Below, one piece after another: positions 1 to 12,109 of a DNA stretch of 64,000 nucleotides. Source of the stretch: Paramyrothecium sp. XJ0827 (Eukaryota; Ascomycota; Sordariomycetes; Hypocreales; Stachybotryaceae); assembly GCA_020881915.1 (NCBI GenBank), contig JAJFPB010000009.1:1860001-1924000 (forward strand). Reading direction: 5' to 3'. Position 1 is the first letter of the stretch. Each line of letters begins with the position of its first letter. The position numbers and the translations under genes were made by a program. The notes below the pieces were generated by a model. The model saw only the letters and a program-made list of their open reading frames with translations. It did not search any database and was not told where the DNA came from.

Positions 1-2452
1 GTATATTAGGCGTCTTGTCTTTTGTTTCTGGAATGAATGCAATTATGGTGGATTGATTGCCATAAAGAGTCAGTGGAATAACCGTCCTTGTGTCTTTTGG
101 CTTGTACAGAACGACAGGTGTCTGCGCTCCAGTCCAAATGTCGTAGTGGTAGGGGGTCTTCGTGGAAGCAAAGTCTACTGTTCCGGTTGTGAGAGCTGAA
201 TTCTTGTTGTATACCCATACGTAGTCAATGTTGTTTTTCGTATCCTCCCGCCAGACGGTGTACCACGTCCCATTCGCCGAAACTCTCGTCAAAGGTTCAA
301 TTCCAAGAGAGGCGATGGTATTTGCTAGGCCAGCTTCCTCGGACACAACGTGAACATTATCCAAATCGGCAATCTCATGCATGGTATGGTTAACAATAAA
401 TGCCGCACATTGATGCGGGTTCCACATGCGAGTGGGAATGCCACCTTCAAAGATAATGGGCAGCCCGGCCTTGGCGTACTCCGACAGCTTTCGAACACCG
501 GGTACAGTCATGAAATCAAGGATGCGAACGATCATGACCTTGAATTGCTGCTTCGTTGGCGCAAATATGCCATCCTCAACTAGTGCGGTTGGGAGGTCAA
601 AGTTCTCAGGACTCAAGTATTCATAGGTATAACCTGCGAGGTCAGTGACTCAATTTGAGAGCACAAGAGGCGGCAAAAGACATACCATGGTCGGTGAGAT
701 CTGTCTTGACGTAGCTGGCGTTTCCTGGGAACCAGAATCTCTTCATCCAGAAGAGAGCATCACGTCTCGGCACACCGGTTTGGAGGATTTGCTGCAAGCG
801 TCCCATGGCGTCCATATACAACCTGTAATCCTCCCATGCGGGCTGATGCCGGTTGTGGCAATCCGCAAACTGGTAACCAAACGTCATCATTCCCGGCCAT
901 GTCGTGTTGGGATAACCGCCCGAGTAGGGTGTTCCGTGAATGACGGCCTGATTAACGCCGCCGGCAACAGCACGCTGAAAAATGTCAAAGAGCTCAGGCA
1001 AGGTCTGCTGGAAGGCGTTGTAGATCTCAGCACCAAGCTCAATGGATATGACTCGTTTGCCTGCAAGGTTGGCTGGACCAGTGTATTGCCGATACTTATC
1101 CACGATGCTCTCGTAAATGAGGCTCTCGGTTTCGGGGGCGTTGACCTTGGGGATGTTCTGAAGCATGTCCATCCACATGCCGTAAGAAACTTGATGGGAG
1201 TATTGAACATTGAGTCGCTCATTTGCCCATCTCGTCCATTCTTGAAGGAAATCGCCATAGGCGTTGGCTACCTGTGTTAGAGGGTATCAGTCTCTAAGCA
1301 GCAATATCGCCATTTAGTGGACTTACCGATGATCTATAGTCCATTCGGTACCGTTCACCTTGGTCCCATTGGTCCGTATTGTAGCCCAGGGCTGCGATCG
1401 GGAGAAATCTTTGCAGTTCATACTTGTGGTCATTTTCAAAGCGTTTAAGAAAACCCTTGGTCCAGCGAGCTTTCTGTCGAATTTCAATGGAGTCTTCCCA
1501 TGCGTAGTTGCCAACTTCCTTGATCAAGTCGAGAACACCGTCTGTCAAGAGGTGTTCCTCCCAGAACTTGGCCGCGAGCTTTGCACCTCCGGCAGAGTAA
1601 TGATCCACAGCCCATGACCCGTTTTGCACCCACGACTCGGGTTTCGTCTGTGGGCCTTTCATCATGGGAGGGCTGTTTTGTGCCATAAAGTGTGAATGGA
1701 TGAGATAAATCGAGAACAAAACGTAGTTATACTCGTCGGTTTCTGGTAGATCAACTTCGAGTTGGCCACTCTCTGTGACAAGATGAGTCACGTCAAAGAG
1801 CGTGTTTACTGCCAGGGTCTTTGCAGAGCCTCCCTTCGGCGAGCCAGCAAGGATCACGGCCTCTACGGGTCCGGTTCCCCACCCTTTGATAACGCCGCTG
1901 AAAGATGAAACATTTGCTGCGAAGCGAGTCTCTTGGACGGCCAGATCCCACGCTTTTCCTTCATGGTTGTAGGGCGCTGGGACACCTTGTCCTTGGTTGG
2001 GGCCCATGGCAAAGTCCATGATTAAACCATTATCCTTGGTAGCCTGAGCAAACGTCTTGAACAATTTCTCTACATCACTCATTCAGTGACAAATCCGAAG
2101 CCAGAGCACCTGCTGAGCACTCACGCCATGCTTTGGTGCCCCATCCATAAATTGACCAATCTACTGGGGCAAAGTCGCCCCAACCGAGTGGAGGACCACC
2201 GTACAGATAGAAGCCCAAAAGCTCGAGGCCGGAAGCGCCGATTCGAGCAATCTCCTTCACGTCGTCTTGGACCCAGGCAAGATCTGCTGATGCATCGGGT
2301 ATCCAGTAGCGGAAGCGAGGTCGGACGTTCACAGAGGGGTTTTGAAATGACCCAGCATCAATCTCGGCCTCAACTTGATCATTGAGGCGGTCTTTAGGAA
2401 GTGCACTCGCTGGTGCAACCAGCTGCAAGGGGAGTAGGATCCATGAAAGTGC
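1..2452 (-). CDS. GH106-like (alpha-L-rhamnosidase-like) secreted glycoside hydrolase, 3' end missing
   Basis: I read four exons on the minus strand: 2125-2452, 1327-2069, 686-1271 and 1-633, joined by introns of 52-55 bp with GTGAGT, GTAAGT and GTATGT donors. All phases agree and the frame stays open to the left edge, so the C-terminus is missing. Near the N-terminus a hydrophobic stretch (LLPLQLVAPASA) looks like a signal peptide. It is followed by the motif RFRYWIPDAS and then IGASGLELLGFYLYGG, a pattern I associate with fungal GH106-type alpha-L-rhamnosidases that act on rhamnose-containing pectin. The start is unresolved: no ATG lies in frame at the 5' end of the first exon, and a CTGAC...CCAAG acceptor at about 2453 suggests a short upstream exon, possibly starting near 2542. 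The family call rests on overall resemblance; I did not locate catalytic residues. Confidence 0.68.
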
Positions 2453-4401
2453 CTTGGAGTGTCAGCACCGACTTTTTGTAGAGTATTTTGGGATATACGT
2501 GCTGGGTAGATCCACATTGCGCAAGCTTTGATGCCTTGTTCATCAACTGACTGCTTCGAGGTTTGTTGTAGTATCAATGTGACCCATTCATTGCAAGACT
2601 CATCCCCTTTAATGCAGTTGAGGAGTAAACGTCTCGGGTCAATTAGCAACGAGTCGATGGAAGAGTCAAGTAGGCACCAAGTTCCCTGCATGCTCTCCAA
2701 TTAAAAACTGCCCGTCGGCTAATACAGGACTGTCACGTTCCGTACCCCTTGAAATCGTCCTTCTCCACATTCTCAATGATTCCCCGCAGCAATGAAGGCC
2801 TTTTTACCAACTGCCTAATCTTACTGCATACACGAATGCAGAGAATTACAACATGCATTTGTGTCATGCGTCGTCATCAATCGTGGCAAGTCCTTGGGAT
2901 CGTATGGGGGCTCAACCAAAATGCCTGTTATAGATACCAACTATCCACGGTAGCATGAAGTTTGACAGTTTAGCCATCGGCCTCTGGTGTTGGTACGATC
3001 GCTCACAGCTTGCGACACTTTCACTGGGGTCAACACTCTCGCACAACATACCCCCAGCTGATTGACTCATAAGCCGTTCGGAGCGTCATTAAATATATCG
3101 ACTGCAGGGGGCTTGAAGGCACCTTGCTCTTCTCTTCATATCTAAGAATGGGGCAAAAGGCGTGACGATAGAGGCCTTTCACGACGTAGGCGACGGCAGA
3201 TGCTGTCTAGATGCAGTACATCGACATACTAATCATCGGCAAGAACATATCTTCACACACTACGGCTTGAGAGCGGCATCAAATGCATCGGACATTTTGC
3301 GGGGCTGTCAGAGTCACATAAGGTGGGAGAGGTTCCTTACTTGAGTCGACCCAAGGTCCAATATAATCCCCTTGGATGGTAGTTTCACGAAAGAGATATC
3401 ATGCCCGCTGGTGAATAACGGATCTCCCACTGCAATGGCACGACTGTTGTACAACTAACTAACGCTATCAAGAACCCTATGGATATGACCGGGAGCTCGT
3501 TGCTCTACAGGAAAAAATGCAAGGAAGGTTGGAAAGCTGTGTGGACGTATCTGTCCTACAGTTATTTGAAATAGGACTATATCATCTGATGAAGCATTTG
3601 GAAAGGAATAAAGACTAAGCGCGTAATGAGTCTGGGATGCTTGAGAAGCTCATACAATGCTAACATCCAAAAGTTGCCCAGAGAGTTCACATCATATATT
3701 CTCTGCGAAATCAAACGCGCGAAATTGTCGCAGTCGCTGCACAATTTCATGTCAAAGAAGATATCAGACAGTGCTTTGTTACCTCCGGCAAACCTGGTGT
3801 AGGAGGTCAAGGTCGACAAGTAATGCGGCGGTGAGGCGCTCGGGGGCAGTCTTCGTATCGTATACCGTGGCTTGAGTCAGATTCTGTGTAGCAGATAAGT
3901 TACATAGGCTGCCCAGTCACTTTGAATGACCCTAGAGCCCGGCCCTAGAGGCCGGCAAGATACCCAGCGTCAAGGTTCAAAGTCGTTTTATTCGCCATAA
4001 GCATAACAAGCACAATAGGTTTCCATACTGGGGAGCATGTCACGAAATAGAGGCGATCTTAGTAGCCGTCATGTTGCGGCGTCGCAACTGTTGATGAGAT
4101 TGAACTAACGGCCGCGAGACGATTGGGAAAACAACATTTTTAAATCGGTGTGTTGCCATCTCAGATGTGAGCATACGACTACGTTACCGCGGAAAATAGA
4201 TAATGATTAATCATGTGTACTGCAAACTAGCTTTCATAAGGTATTTGCGCTTACGTTGTAATATGCACTGTCTGGTTACTGACTATGAAGGATGGGCCTG
4301 CTTCACATTTTGCAAATGACAAAACAGTTCTTGTCCCTGCACTACTTGCTGTAGGCTGTTGATTGTCTGCATCTTTCAGTGCCTGAGCCTAACAATCGTA
4401 T
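2453..4401. other. Intergenic, no gene seen
   Basis: About 1.9 kb between the hydrolase and the dead protease. Only short ORFs without recognisable domains or consistent splice signals are present. At about 3930-3956 there is a small GC-rich block with two copies of CCCTAGAG around a GGCCGGC-type inverted repeat. I see no tRNA or transposon termini. Confidence 0.5.
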
Positions 4402-6477
4402 CTAGCTGTCAAGGTCAACGTATCTAATACCAAAGTTCACGTTCCCAAAGTCGACCACCTCCCAATCATTCTCGTCGTTCCTATTGCCGGAATGGTTAAG
4501 CGTGTAGAGACGAAGCTCGTACCTTCCAGGAGGAGCCCATCTGCCGTCACTCAACCGGAAGCCCCAAACTGTGTTAAATCCGAGAAGCGACAAGTACGTC
4601 CTCGGGAGAGGCCTGATAACCCCCACTGTCTCATCCCCCCAGAAGTTTTCATGCGTCACTGGTTTTGGGCCGTGGCAGGATGGGGCGACAGGGAATAGCT
4701 CAATGCGGGCGTCGCTGGTACCAAACCTGGGCCATGCGCTTACTGCCAACCGCACACCTGGAGGAAAGTACAGTTCTGAATCATTTCTAGGACTACGCGC
4801 CCAGTCGGAGTGCTCCTCAAGGCCGGGAACCTGAAACACCGCGCCTGGCGGAAGGGACTGGAAAAGTATATCGTTAGTTCGAGAAAGAAGATAATAAGAG
4901 TCCAGCGCGGTCGTTCTTGTGTTTCTCATGGCAGACGCAATGCCAACATAGGGGATCGACAGCGAGGTTTGCCAGTCACTTGTACCATTGATGACCACAT
5001 AGCCAGAGTACACCGGGACGTACTCTAGGTATTTAGTTAAGGGCAAAATAAGTAGCACACGCACAGATCCTTGAGACCCAGGCGCTAACGTCAGAGAGGA
5101 GGGCTCAAACTGGAGACTAGCAAGTTCGTCTTCTTCCGTCAAGATTAGAGGCATAGACCTCCGGAAACCATTATCATTCAATTCAATACCTGGAAAGAAG
5201 TAGCTGCTACATAGCTGATATTGTAGATAACAGTTATATTGCCTGTGTTTATCACAGTAAACTCCTTCTCTGACACCTAGAACTCAGTATCGTTAAAAGA
5301 AAAGCTAGAAACATCGACTAGCGTTATCTCGTAGGCCGAGTCCCAGGCCTGGACAAGGCCACCGCCTTGCTATGCAGTGGAGCCAAGATATGCGTTTCCT
5401 CCACGGGTCTCGGCGAACGCTGGCTTAGCAGTGGAGGAGAGGAGGCTTGTTATCTCCGCTGGAGACATTTTACCCCGAACCTGAAGTGTCAATGTCGCAG
5501 TCAGTCACTGGTCTACTTGGGATGTATGGCAAAGACGTAGGTGCTTACCTCGAAGATAAGGGCGACGACAGCGGCTGGAGCATGGCGGCAATTATAATGT
5601 CTGTGCTGGTGCTACCTGCGCAGCCTGAGATGCGGTACATGCCCAACGTGGCGCCAGGCGCAGCTCCGACGAAGCCGTAAGAGTTCTCCCTCGCGCCGAT
5701 CACGCCGGCAATCAAAGTGCCGTGGCCGTGGCACTCATCAAGCGGATCGTCGTCAGGTTCCGGGACGCTCGAGGATCCTCCGGTGTAAGCGTCGCCGGTG
5801 AAGTCTTTGCGATACTCAATCACGCATCCCGGTCCGAAGCAGCCACCAAGCGCAGGGTGGCGCCAGTCAACGCCAGTGTCGATTATGCCAATTCCGATGC
5901 CTTTGCCAGTGATTCTCTTCGCCTTTAGCCTGTCAATCTGACTCTGGATCTGAGGAGACAGGGCGGGTGCGTCTTGGCGTGGCTTGACCTGAGCCGTCGA
6001 CCCAGAGAGGACACCTTCTGCTGCGAGTTTCGCGATTGTCATCTGTCAAAGGGCCAAAGCTTTCTCACATGGGGAAGGCTTTCAATCTTCCGCTGCAGGA
6101 CGGAAGAAGGTATATCCAACCCGCCCTCCACAGCAAAACAGACAGCGCGAAACAGACAGGGCTGGAATACGATAGCGAGGTGTGACATTGTGGATGACGG
6201 AGTAATTCCTCAAAGCGTCCAGAAATAGTTCGCTCTCCTGTTACTCTTCTTAGTGCTTGTTCCGTGGAATTGCAATGGTTGGATCAAATAGGTCTAATGG
6301 GAAACCGACCTGTCCATCCTCAAGCTTGGCGATATACACATCGCTCAGGATCTGTGCCGACTCACTGGATTGAACCAGATCGTCATCAGCTGTAGGAGAT
6401 GCAGTTGCTTGGACGGCGGATGGCGCCCAGCATGCCAAAGCAACGAGTGCTGGGGTGCGAATCATAGCGCCCCTCAT
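4402..6477 (-). pseudogene. Subtilisin-like serine protease (S8 family), broken
   Basis: The remains run from a signal peptide (ATG at 6477, MRGAMIRTPALVALACWAP) through an I9-like propeptide and the catalytic Asp block (GIGIIDTGVDW) to the catalytic His block (ECHGHGTLIAGV) near 5700. The reading then jumps, at about 5485-5547, to KMSPAEITSLLSSTA, which normally follows the catalytic Ser. The Ser motif (GTSMAxP) and roughly 200 residues are absent. The C-terminal beta-rich region (4402-5181) is well preserved. In-frame stops lie at 6250-6252 (TAA), 6241-6243 (TAA), 5370-5372 (TAG) and 5277-5279 (TAG), and the frame shifts near 5195, 6040 and 6130. The intact enzyme would be a secreted subtilase of the large multi-domain type. 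GTAAGC at about 5547 and TTCAG at about 5485 could still act as splice sites, but would only join the deletion edges. Confidence 0.85.
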
Positions 6478-7769
6478 CTTCACCCTCAGTGATGCTTGTC
6501 GAGAGCTATATGGAACTGGTCTTGTCGAACTGCAATGGCTGGCACGCCTCTATAACTGTGCCACGGAGCAACAAGATCGTGGATCGCCAACACGTCTCCG
6601 GCGACAGCTTTGCTTATCGAATCCTCCGACCACATACCTGCTGGAAGTGGCCAAGTCTATTCTGCGGCAAAGTTCGAAAAGCTCGTATTCCCTGGTCACT
6701 GATTCCCCACCATGCAAAGGATATACCAGTGCTATAGCACCTGAGAAGCTTACTTGCGACGTGGCTGTGGATTGAGCCTCTAACACGTACTATTACCGAT
6801 ATTCTCTTACAATTGTCCCGGGAATGATGAGCAGCATCGATAGCTAACTGGACATTACTTCTCATCAAGTGTACAGTAACCGAGGAGGCTAAACCAATAT
6901 CCGACAATCACATCATTCTCCCTTACTATGACTAGTGATTCGCTCGATTTAAGTCTAATTTATTGATGCGGAGTCTTACATGAGGGGGTTTAAGCATATC
7001 CCCATATGGTCCCCTGCCGACCCATCACTGACGTTACATAGTTTCACAGACCCCGATAAGGTATGCATTACTGGCGGCTTGGCCAACTCCACCGCCTCAA
7101 GCAGGCATGCATGGTCGTCTGACTTGAATTCGGGCAAATTTGTTTTGCTACTAGCGAAACATGAGTCTTGATAATGCCAGTGCCACCATCTGATTTACCC
7201 CTTCATGATAATACGTTGCAGGAATGGAAGGATGAATTACATGATCGACCCGTGGCTGCAATTCAAACTCACTTATTTCAACAAGACATGACAGGGCACC
7301 CTTGCGCGGCCGCTCAAGGATATGTAACACTTCCCGGGCCTCATGTGCTGTTCTACGTGCTTTTCGGACTTATTTGTGACAAGCAAGCCTGAATGGGACA
7401 AATCGACGGATTACTGGGATCAAAACGAAGTACCTGTATTTGGCCGAGCTCAGCCGAGCTTCCCATCAGTGTGTGGATTGGCTTGGCAGTTCAATGGGAA
7501 ATTTTTCAGGTAACATAGGTAATAGATTAAGTGTTGGCCTTGAGGTCACTAGTATATAATGCATAGACCTAGAGTCGCAATTGTGACTTTAGATAACTCG
7601 AGAAAATTCTCGATCATCGAGTGTAATATTCACCTTCAGTGCCAAATTTCCATAGCCTATATAACACTTTGAGTGCTTTCCATTGATCCGATTTGACAAA
7701 ACGTTTAGAAGTGTGTATAAGGGATTCAAGGACTCAAAAGAAACAATCCCGAAGTCCTTTAATCATCCA
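6478..7769. other. Intergenic, no gene seen
   Basis: About 1.3 kb between the dead protease and the 3' end of the HD-domain gene. Only short, domain-free ORFs occur. A CTATATAA box sits at about 7657, with no gene at a suitable distance on the plus strand. Confidence 0.5.
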
Positions 7770-8590
7770 CTAGCCTTGATATGGTTGACGATCAAAATAG
7801 CGGTTCCCCTCGATGTTATAGCCCTCCACATATGCCTCTCCCCATGCTTGTTGAAAGGTATCTGTATCAGCGTTAGCATATTACTCACATGCTTGGGAAT
7901 GCTTAAACTACCATAAGTGGTGGCGGGCTTGGTTCGGCAGAGCCATATGAGGCTTTCGTTGCGGTTAGAGGCTAGATCGAACCGCGGGATAGTAGCAGCA
8001 ATGTGGTCGAACTGCTCCTTTGTAACCCCTCGGCTTGGCCCCCAAAGATCAATGCCTATACCGGCAGTAGCAGCCACGACATCTATTTCTTTGAAGGCCG
8101 CGAAAGGGGTAGCATGAAGCGCTATGGCGTCCCACACAAGCTGCACACGTCTTTCATCCCAATGCCTGCCATCCGGGTGGCTCCGTATCCAGTTTCGCGC
8201 AGCAATGGCTCCATCAATCTCGAACCTCTTGTCCGAGCTTACTAGAGGTGAGTTCGGGGTCGGGTCCCATCCCAGGTCATGTAGGATGGCTGCCAAGGCA
8301 TGGACCTCGAGATCAACCGAATCCTGCAGCGTTTTGTTCTGGCTCAATATAGCAACGCCATAAACCCATGAACGTATAACATGCTTGTAAGTGCCTGCCG
8401 TGCCGTGCTTCTTTGCATATTTGTCCGCATCTCGGACAATAGGCGTATCTATGACAGAAACGCCCGCAATCGTTCGTCTAGGATAATGTAAGCCGTACGG
8501 AGGGCGCGGGGTTTTGGTAGAAGTTGTAATAGCAGAACATATTATCAAATTGCAGAATAAAGCAACGATAGAGATCAATTTGATATACAT
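7770..8590 (-). CDS. HD-domain protein, cyanamide hydratase-like, with signal peptide
   Basis: Two exons, 7912-8590 and 7770-7861, flank a 50-bp intron (7862-7911; GTAGTT donor, GCTAAC branch point, ATACAG acceptor). Splicing gives 256 residues and a tidy C-terminus (TFQQAWGEAYVEGYN), whereas reading through the intron does not. I chose the ATG at 8590. The HD fold is marked by a His in HVIRSW (about residue 72) and by ALAAILHDLGWD (HD pair near residue 105), with a further His in ALHATPF. This layout matches fungal cyanamide hydratase-like and urea/isonitrile-type HD hydrolases, which bind a metal at the HD pair. The unusual part is the hydrophobic start (MYIKLISIVALFCNLIICSA), a predicted secretion signal or anchor; the characterised yeast enzymes are intracellular. 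The substrate cannot be inferred. Confidence 0.8.
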
Positions 8591-10873
8591 TTTAGTTTGC
8601 AATGATATTAGTCAGGCACGCTCCTCTTTATGTTCATCGGAATGCTCCTATCAAGGTTCGATGCGGGCTACTTATAGTCACATTTCGGCATATCCTATTC
8701 GTCAAATCGATCCGGAATCAACAGTCACCACATACACATACGTTGAGCTAGTTTGAGCTATATGTCAGCATTACGTCGATTGTCACAAGAAGTCACGCTG
8801 ACATGCGTCTTTGCCATATCATTGACTGCCGGTAAATTTGCTACGGCTGACATGGATGCATAACCTTGTCACATAGGATCATCATGCATTAACCTCATGC
8901 AATTGAAGCTGTGGCGACATTAACCATGCGAAATGCATAGCTATATGGGCCGACGATCTCTTATACTCCGTCAGGAAAAACAAACAAGGTCGTAAGAATT
9001 TATATGATCAGTATAGGTTGGTGTCCAGCAAGGGATATGTAACACATCCCACAACAGGTCGGGATGACACCAGTGGAGAGTTTTGGGAGGAAATTGGAAA
9101 TTCCCACGCAATTCTACTTATGCTTGGGGTTAGCTGTTTCTGTCTTCTGACGCAAGCCAAAGACTCGTGGTATTTACTCTATGACAAGGTCAAATTCAAC
9201 ATTCAAGCTCGAATTGAGGACTGAAAATTCCAGAACTTATTGTAGGCCAACTTATGGTAGGATATTTCCCAGGTATCGAGGGGTTCGACAGTCTATTGAA
9301 GGAAATTCTCCGGTGCGAGTGCGTCTGAAAAGCCCAGAAGTCTCCTTCTTGAGATCCCGAGAGTGCAACTTACGCCACAGCGAAGGGGATACTTAATCAT
9401 GCGGTACAAGACATCTCAAGAATTCATACCATGTTCAGAACTGCTTGAGCCGCGTAGATTGCAAAAAATACCTATATTGGCCGACAGAACAAAGATGAGA
9501 CCACACCATCAGTTAGGGCATTCTGGATATGCAAGCGTGAGGTGAGAATGATTTTTCTTTCTCAGGCTCTGGGGGCTCATTACCCCTCGAACTCCATGAC
9601 TAGGGCTAGAAGAGCTAGCAAACTGTTGTCGGAGACAGGAAATAAGAGCCCATCTTGACCTCTTCCTAGTTCCATGGCAAGAGATGTCTGGTAGTTACCG
9701 AGGCGGTGATTGTAGTAAAGAGAAACATTGCGTAGGTCCTTGCGAAGAACAGAAGCCTTTTCTCTTCAAGTGCGAAAAATAGCAATACAGGTTCATCATC
9801 GAGAATTTGGTCTGGTTGAACATGACGTATTCCAAACAATGCGAACATAGCGAGCGCAGCCTCGGGTTAAACAATTTGCCAAGAAAGCCTTTTCTGGATA
9901 TGGCCCACTCAAGAAACGTGCCAAGAGAAGAATACCTGACCAAGGCCAAGAAAATGTTGGACCCGTCCAAAGTGACAGGACGAAACAAGTGTATTGTTTC
10001 CATGATCGCGCCGAAGATTCCAAGTCTGATGTTAACATATACTGCGCCAATGGACATCCAATGAAGGAATGCTGGTCTTGACCCCCCGAGAAACCACATT
10101 TGAATGTTCATGGACTCCGGGAAGGATCATCGTTAATACCTTGGTCACAAAATTCTCAACATTCCCAATAGAGCCCGGCCGTAACACTAATGAACTCCAG
10201 GAGTTGGCAAATATCTCCCCACTGGTGTCAGGGGAACCTTTTCGGAATCATCAGTAAAACGCACCCACCCGGCTCGTAGTCATCCGTAAAGCGTTACGCA
10301 GTCAAGAGGAACACAATTGGTCTAGAAACTCTTAGCGGGCATGAACAACCACAAATCTATGAAGCAGCACAGGCCCTTCTATCCTACAAGATAAATGGTG
10401 GCTTTGCACCGTGTGGGTGAATTGCGTTTCGGATTTTCCCACTCCTTTCTACCTTCCGGAGGTTAGTTCTCTACTTTTCCTAGTTCATCCTCGTGGCCTT
10501 ATAGCGCTGGTCGTGCTTGGGCTGATGAGCCTCCGTTCTGGAATGGCATCAGCTCCGAATCTGTCGAGAATAGATCAAATCGGCAATAACGGCACATGAA
10601 ACCGCCACATGCCACCTTCGAGCAATTGCCGGTTCCACGACAGTGGTGTCAACCCTATTATTATTAGGCACAACGGAGGAGGGTCCGTCCATGCGTCGCC
10701 ATAAGAAACCCGTGGAAAACAACCCTTTCCTATTTTGTAGTAGCTGTTTTAGTTAAGTGCTTCGGCCCAAGCCCGTGTCTAACCCCGCAAAACATGGCAC
10801 CGTGCGTAACGAAACGACGTGAGAACTTTTCTTCACGAATCAACGTGACTCTCCCACCGCTCTCGCTTCCACA
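8591..10873. other. Intergenic, with a possible decayed membrane-protein gene on the minus strand
   Basis: About 2.3 kb without a clear gene. On the minus strand from about 10111 to 9666, all three frames hold overlapping hydrophobic ORFs (138, 84 and 60 residues). The largest starts at a true ATG at 10111. This could be the relic of an integral membrane protein with frameshifts, but I cannot name a family and see no conserved motif. Confidence 0.3.
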
Positions 10874-12109
10874 ATGTCACAGGGCGACGTCGTTGCGTTT
10901 AATATCGCGACGCTCATATCCACCCTTTTTCTTCTTGAATTTGGTGCGGATAAATTCATTGACCACACCGCTATTGTTGCACGTCGGACCGGAGTGTCTG
11001 AAACGATCATTGGTCTTGTCACGGCTGGAGGCGAGTGGGAAGAGGTAGATGTCTTCACTATTTCACAGTCAGAATACGTTCGTTAACAGTCAAAGCTTGC
11101 TGTTGTTGTTGCCTCGTTGGCGCGTGGTCGCTCGTCCCTTGCAATTGGCAATATCATCGGCGCTGGGATCTCCAACATCCTAGGCGCATTTTCCCTTGGC
11201 CTTCTATTCTTCGAGAAGGGAAAGCCGATCAAGTTCGACAGAAGTTCACGGCTTTACTCGCTGTTTCTGCTAGTTCTCACGACCTTTGTATCACCAATTG
11301 CGTATTTTCCGACGCACATCACATGGCTGGTCTGTGGAACCATCCTCATCGCAATATTTGGTGTCTACCTCGTTGCGGCAGGGATAGCTATTGGCAGAGG
11401 AATCCTCACACCGCCAGAAGATTCAGATGATGATAGCGACAGTGAAGATGACAGCTCTAGCACATTAAGCGAGGCAGAGTCTTCCGCATCCAGAAGAAAC
11501 TCTGATCTAGCTGCGCTTCTATCAGATGCGGGTTCCACAGTCCAGGCCTATGGAGGTACAAGTGTGTCCAATGGGGATGGGCAAGGAACGAATGAGACAT
11601 CATCGCCCGCACCCGAGCCAAGACCTCGACGAAAGAGGCGGCGGCTACGTTACCATGTGTCGTACCTGCTGGTCGGGTTTGTCTCCATCTGTCTGGCTGG
11701 GTATGTACTCTCCGGCGCAGCCACCAACATCACAGACCAACTTGGCATATCTGACGTCCTCTTTGGCGTCATTATTCTTGCAATTGCCACCACACTCCCG
11801 GAAAAGTTCATTGCAGTCATGAGCGGCCATCGAGGCCATCCGGGAATTCTGGTTGCAAACTGCGTGGGCAGCAACATCTTTCTTTTGGCTCTTTGTGTTG
11901 GAATCATCATGGTCAGTAGCAAGGGCTCACTGGATGGAGGTAATGTGACTGTTGTGGAACTAGGCACCTTGTGGGCTTCTACATTCGCCGTGACATTGAC
12001 TATCTGGTTTGGGGAGAGGTTTTCGCGCTACATCGGTGCGTTGATGCTCGCATGTTATGTGGCCTTTATCGTGGTGGAGTTTACTGTTGTTCATAGAATC
12101 GTAGACTAG
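10874..12109 (+). CDS. Sodium/calcium exchanger family protein (YrbG-type CaCA antiporter)
   Basis: Two exons, 10874-11044 and 11090-12109, are joined across a 45-bp intron (GTAGAT donor, GTTAACAG acceptor), giving 396 residues. The protein has two homologous membrane halves separated by a hydrophilic loop. The first alpha-repeat appears as SETIIGLVTAGGEWEE and continues, after the splice, with GNIIGAGISNILGAF. The second appears as SDVLFGVIILAIATTLPEKF and NCVGSNIFLLALC. These G-N-x(n)-S-N-I motifs are the cation-binding repeats of the Ca2+:cation antiporter superfamily. The loop (about residues 150-230) is very acidic, then Ser-rich, then basic (RPRRKRRRLR). The role would be Ca2+ or Na+/H+ exchange across a membrane. 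In the first repeat the usual T-S-x-P-E is replaced by TAGGEWEE, so ion selectivity is uncertain. Confidence 0.85.

Noticed and set aside
645..1280. A 211-codon plus-strand ORF.
   Set aside because: It is antisense to the GH106-like coding exon and has no independent support.
3930..3956. Inverted GC-rich repeat with duplicated CCCTAGAG, considered as transposon ends.
   Set aside because: Too short, and no matching partner end or target-site duplication was seen.
9666..10111. Overlapping hydrophobic ORFs on the minus strand that could be a decayed membrane protein.
   Set aside because: No motif, splice pattern or family could be recognised, so I only mention it in the intergenic entry.
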